NCBI GenBank assembly: GCA_938040055.1
Contig: CALHWY010000024.1
Location: 1 to 64,000, forward strand
Direction of reading: 5' to 3'
Length of the DNA: 64,000 bases
From: an uncultured Endomicrobiia bacterium
GTDB lineage: Bacteria; Elusimicrobiota; Endomicrobiia; Endomicrobiales; Endomicrobiaceae
Shown: one piece after another, positions 62,038 to 64,000 of the stretch
How positions within the stretch are numbered: position 1 is the first letter of the stretch
Layout of the letters: each line of letters begins with the position of its first letter
Translations under genes and position numbers: made by a program
Notes under the pieces: model-generated
The model's input: the letters and a program-made list of their open reading frames with translations, nothing else
What the model was told of the DNA's origin: nothing
Databases searched by the model: none

Positions 62038-63198
62038 ATGAGCATCAGATTTGTTACCGCAGGTGAATCTCACGGGCGCGGACTTTTGGTAATTCTGGAA
62101 GGTATCCCGGCAGGACTGAACATCAATGCCGAAGACATAGACGTTGAACTTGCCAGAAGACAGAAAGGTTTCGGGCGCGGGCAGAGAATGAAAATAGAAA
62201 CCGATACAATCAAAATATTGTCAGGAATGCGCCATGCCAGATCTCTGGGTTCGCCGATAGCTTTGTACATAGAAAATAAAGACTGGGACAACTGGAAAGG
62301 AACCATGTCGCCCGTTTCGGTGGATTTGGACGGAAAAGTTCTTTTAAAGCCGAGACCGGGACATGCGGATCTTGCCGGTTTGATGAAATACGGCGTAAGC
62401 GATTTCCGTGATATTCTTGAAAGGGCTTCCGCCAGGGAAACGGCTGCAAGAGTGGCTGCTGGAACGGTATGCAAAGGGCTTTTAAAGGAATTCGGAATAA
62501 ATATTTTGTCATATACTCTCCAGATAGGCAATGTGAGCGCTAATATGGAAACTGTGCCGCGGGAGAAAATATGGCATAATGCCGAAATGTCGTATGTGAG
62601 ATGTCCTGACGAGGCCGCAAGCAAAAAGATGATCCAGCTTATCAAAAAAACCGGAGCCAAAGGCGACACTCTGGGCGGCCGATTCGCGGTTACCGCCCAA
62701 AATGTTCCGGCGGGTCTTGGAAGCCATACGCAGTGGGATCTGAAACTTGACGGAAGACTGTCGCAGAGCCTGATGTCCATACAGGCTATAAAGGCGGTTG
62801 AATTCGGCTGCGCCTCCAAACTCGCTTCGGTTGCGGGTTCGGTTTCTCATGACGAGATTTTCTATAACAATAAAAAAGGGTTTTACAGAAATACAAACAG
62901 GGCGGGAGGAATTGAGGGCGGCATAAGCAATGGCGAGCCGATTGAAATAACCTGCACCATGAAAGCCATTCCTTCCCTTGCCAAGCCTTTGAGATCTGTC
63001 AATATCAATACCAAAAAGCCCGTTAAGGCGGAAGCCGTCAGAAGCGATGTGTGTGCTGTCGCAGCGGCCGGGGTGGTGGCCGAAGCCGCCGTAGCTTTTG
63101 AACTTGCAAGGGCAATGAAAGAAAAATTCGGCGGGGATTCCCTGGAAGATATGAAAGAAAACTTCAGGGCTTATATTTCCAGAATACAGGTAATATAA
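62038..63198 (+). CDS. aroC: Chorismate synthase
   Basis: 386 aa. Last step of the shikimate path; FMNH2-dependent elimination of phosphate from EPSP. TAGESHGRGLLVILEGIPAG (7-26), RRQKGFGRGQRMKIE, RPGHADLAG, and RASARETAARVAAG are the chorismate synthase signatures; GGIEGGISNGEPI follows. AGGGGA precedes the ATG. Its stop overlaps the aroK start (TAATG). Confidence 0.96.
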   Translation: MSIRFVTAGESHGRGLLVILEGIPAGLNINAEDIDVELARRQKGFGRGQRMKIETDTIKILSGMRHARSLGSPIALYIENKDWDNWKGTMSPVSVDLDGKVLLKPRPGHADLAGLMKYGVSDFRDILERASARETAARVAAGTVCKGLLKEFGINILSYTLQIGNVSANMETVPREKIWHNAEMSYVRCPDEAASKKMIQLIKKTGAKGDTLGGRFAVTAQNVPAGLGSHTQWDLKLDGRLSQSLMSIQAIKAVEFGCASKLASVAGSVSHDEIFYNNKKGFYRNTNRAGGIEGGISNGEPIEITCTMKAIPSLAKPLRSVNINTKKPVKAEAVRSDVCAVAAAGVVAEAAVAFELARAMKEKFGGDSLEDMKENFRAYISRIQVI

Positions 63199-63728
63199 TG
63201 AATCTGGTTTTTACCGGTTTTATGGGAAGCGGGAAAACTACTATAGGCAAAATAGCGGCCGAGAAGCTGGGCCGCGCGTTTTTTGATACCGATTTGATGA
63301 TAGAAAAAAGCGCCGGGCTGAGCATAAGCGGAATATTTGAAAATTCGGGAGAAGAAGCTTTCAGAAAAATAGAGTCCGAAACGGTGGCGGCCGCAGCCGG
63401 GATGGACGATATTGTCATTTCCTGCGGAGGCGGAGTTGTAACAGTTCCGGAAAATATTGAAATTCTGAAAAAAAACGGAATAATCGTGAATTTGTTCGCT
63501 TCTCCTGAAGTGCTGCTTGAAAGAATTTCCGAAAGCGGGCGCAGACCGCTGATCGCTGAAGCTTCAAATCCGCTCGGCGAAATAAAAAAAATGTTGCTTA
63601 AGCGGGCGCAAGCTTATACAAATTGCGATTTTGCTTTTGATACCGGCGGTTTGTCTCCCGCGGAATGTGCCGAAGAGATTTTAAACGGTTTAAATATCGC
63701 CGGCATTTTGGAAAGAGGATACAAATGA
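63198..63728 (+). CDS. aroK: Shikimate kinase
   Basis: 176 aa. Walker A GFMGSGKTTIG (about 7-17), shikimate-binding DTDLMIEKSAG, the FRKIESET Arg, and CGGGVV; the lid Arg is in SESGRRPLI. Phosphorylates shikimate two steps before AroC. 1-bp overlap with aroC and 4-bp overlap with the following lipoprotein gene. Confidence 0.95.
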   Translation: MNLVFTGFMGSGKTTIGKIAAEKLGRAFFDTDLMIEKSAGLSISGIFENSGEEAFRKIESETVAAAAGMDDIVISCGGGVVTVPENIEILKKNGIIVNLFASPEVLLERISESGRRPLIAEASNPLGEIKKMLLKRAQAYTNCDFAFDTGGLSPAECAEEILNGLNIAGILERGYK

Positions 63729-64000
63729 AATTTGATATTGCCAGACTTGTATGCATTTTGTCCGTTTTTGCGCTCTTAACCGGCTGCGAAAGCCGCAAAC
63801 AGATAAATACGGATATGCTCAAAGACGGAGATATAATTTTTCAGAATAAGAAATCGAAACATTCCGAATTCATCAATATTTTGACGGCCCCGGAATATAA
63901 TCATTGCGGAATATTGCTGTCGAAAAATAATAAATGGTATGTTATTGAAGCCGCTCAGCCCGTTGAACTTACTCCGGTCTCAGGCTGGATAAATTCCGGG
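63725..64000 (+). CDS. YiiX/YebB-like NlpC/P60 lipoprotein, 3' end outside the window
   Basis: The first 92 codons are visible. The start ATG at 63725 overlaps the aroK stop (ATGA) with AGAGG upstream. A signal peptide ends LLTGC (Cys21). Then LKDGDIIFQNKKSKHSEFI, YNHCGILLSKN and WYVIEAAQPVELTPVSGWI match the permuted papain-like YiiX/YebB family: the His of the H-x-G-I motif and the later VIEA. The catalytic Cys would lie beyond the window. Probably a periplasmic hydrolase, substrate unknown. Confidence 0.75.
   Translation, partial: MKFDIARLVCILSVFALLTGCESRKQINTDMLKDGDIIFQNKKSKHSEFINILTAPEYNHCGILLSKNNKWYVIEAAQPVELTPVSGWINSG

Overview
The window reads as a chromosomal segment of an anaerobic, fermentative, diderm bacterium. 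Outer-membrane logic is clear: a TolC-RND efflux set, an Mla-type lipid transport operon, LpoB-like and other lipoproteins, and a barrel-like outer-membrane protein. Energy metabolism is oxygen-free: a Rex repressor sits in front of a three-subunit [FeFe] hydrogenase of the NADH/ferredoxin type, and an NfnAB-type transhydrogenase lies further on. Protein style and gene order fit Elusimicrobiota (Endomicrobium-like), but no rRNA is present, so this placement is an inference.

Layout. 1-2.6 kb: end of a large coiled-coil/TPR protein. 2.8-9.4 kb (minus): a chain DUF2157 - GDYXXLXY protein - cell-wall amidase - murI - queD - queC - queE. 9.9-12.4 kb (minus): a methyltransferase, the tmRNA gene ssrA, tadA and a YbgC-type thioesterase. 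12.5-22 kb (plus): a TolC / adaptor / two-RND-permease operon ending in a strong terminator. 22.1-27.4 kb: rex-hydC-hydB-hydA. 27.4-32.3 kb: ruvX, NYN nuclease, mltG, iscS-like gene, mnmA. 32.3-38.5 kb: a looser region with long non-coding gaps, an ion channel whose pore filter looks calcium-type, a frameshifted PAP2 phosphatase, nfo, tRNA-Leu, and the remains of a serine protease gene next to the tRNA, followed by a cluster of strong palindromes. 38.5-49 kb: gpmA, an outer-membrane protein, a U32 peptidase, a divergent intergenic region packed with unrelated hairpins, then pfkA-tyrS-lpoB and two companion envelope genes. 49-51.3 kb: nfnA-nfnB. 51.4-55.8 kb: rpsF-ssb-rpsR-rplI, dnaB, alr. 55.8-58.9 kb: mlaE-mlaF-mlaD. 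59.2-64 kb: radA, a 1.4 kb gap, aroC-aroK and the start of a YiiX-like lipoprotein gene.

How it fits together. Glycolysis enzymes (PfkA, GpmA) feed NADH; HydABC and NfnAB would balance NADH, NADPH and ferredoxin, with Rex sensing the NADH/NAD+ ratio. A large share of the other genes builds or remodels the envelope (MurI, Alr, AmiC, MltG, LpoB, Mla, RND). Most coding regions are ordinary housekeeping. The most unusual material is non-coding: the hairpin array at 43206-43613, the palindrome cluster at 38128-38411, and the decayed zone beside tRNA-Leu. No CRISPR array, insertion sequence or complete prophage was seen.
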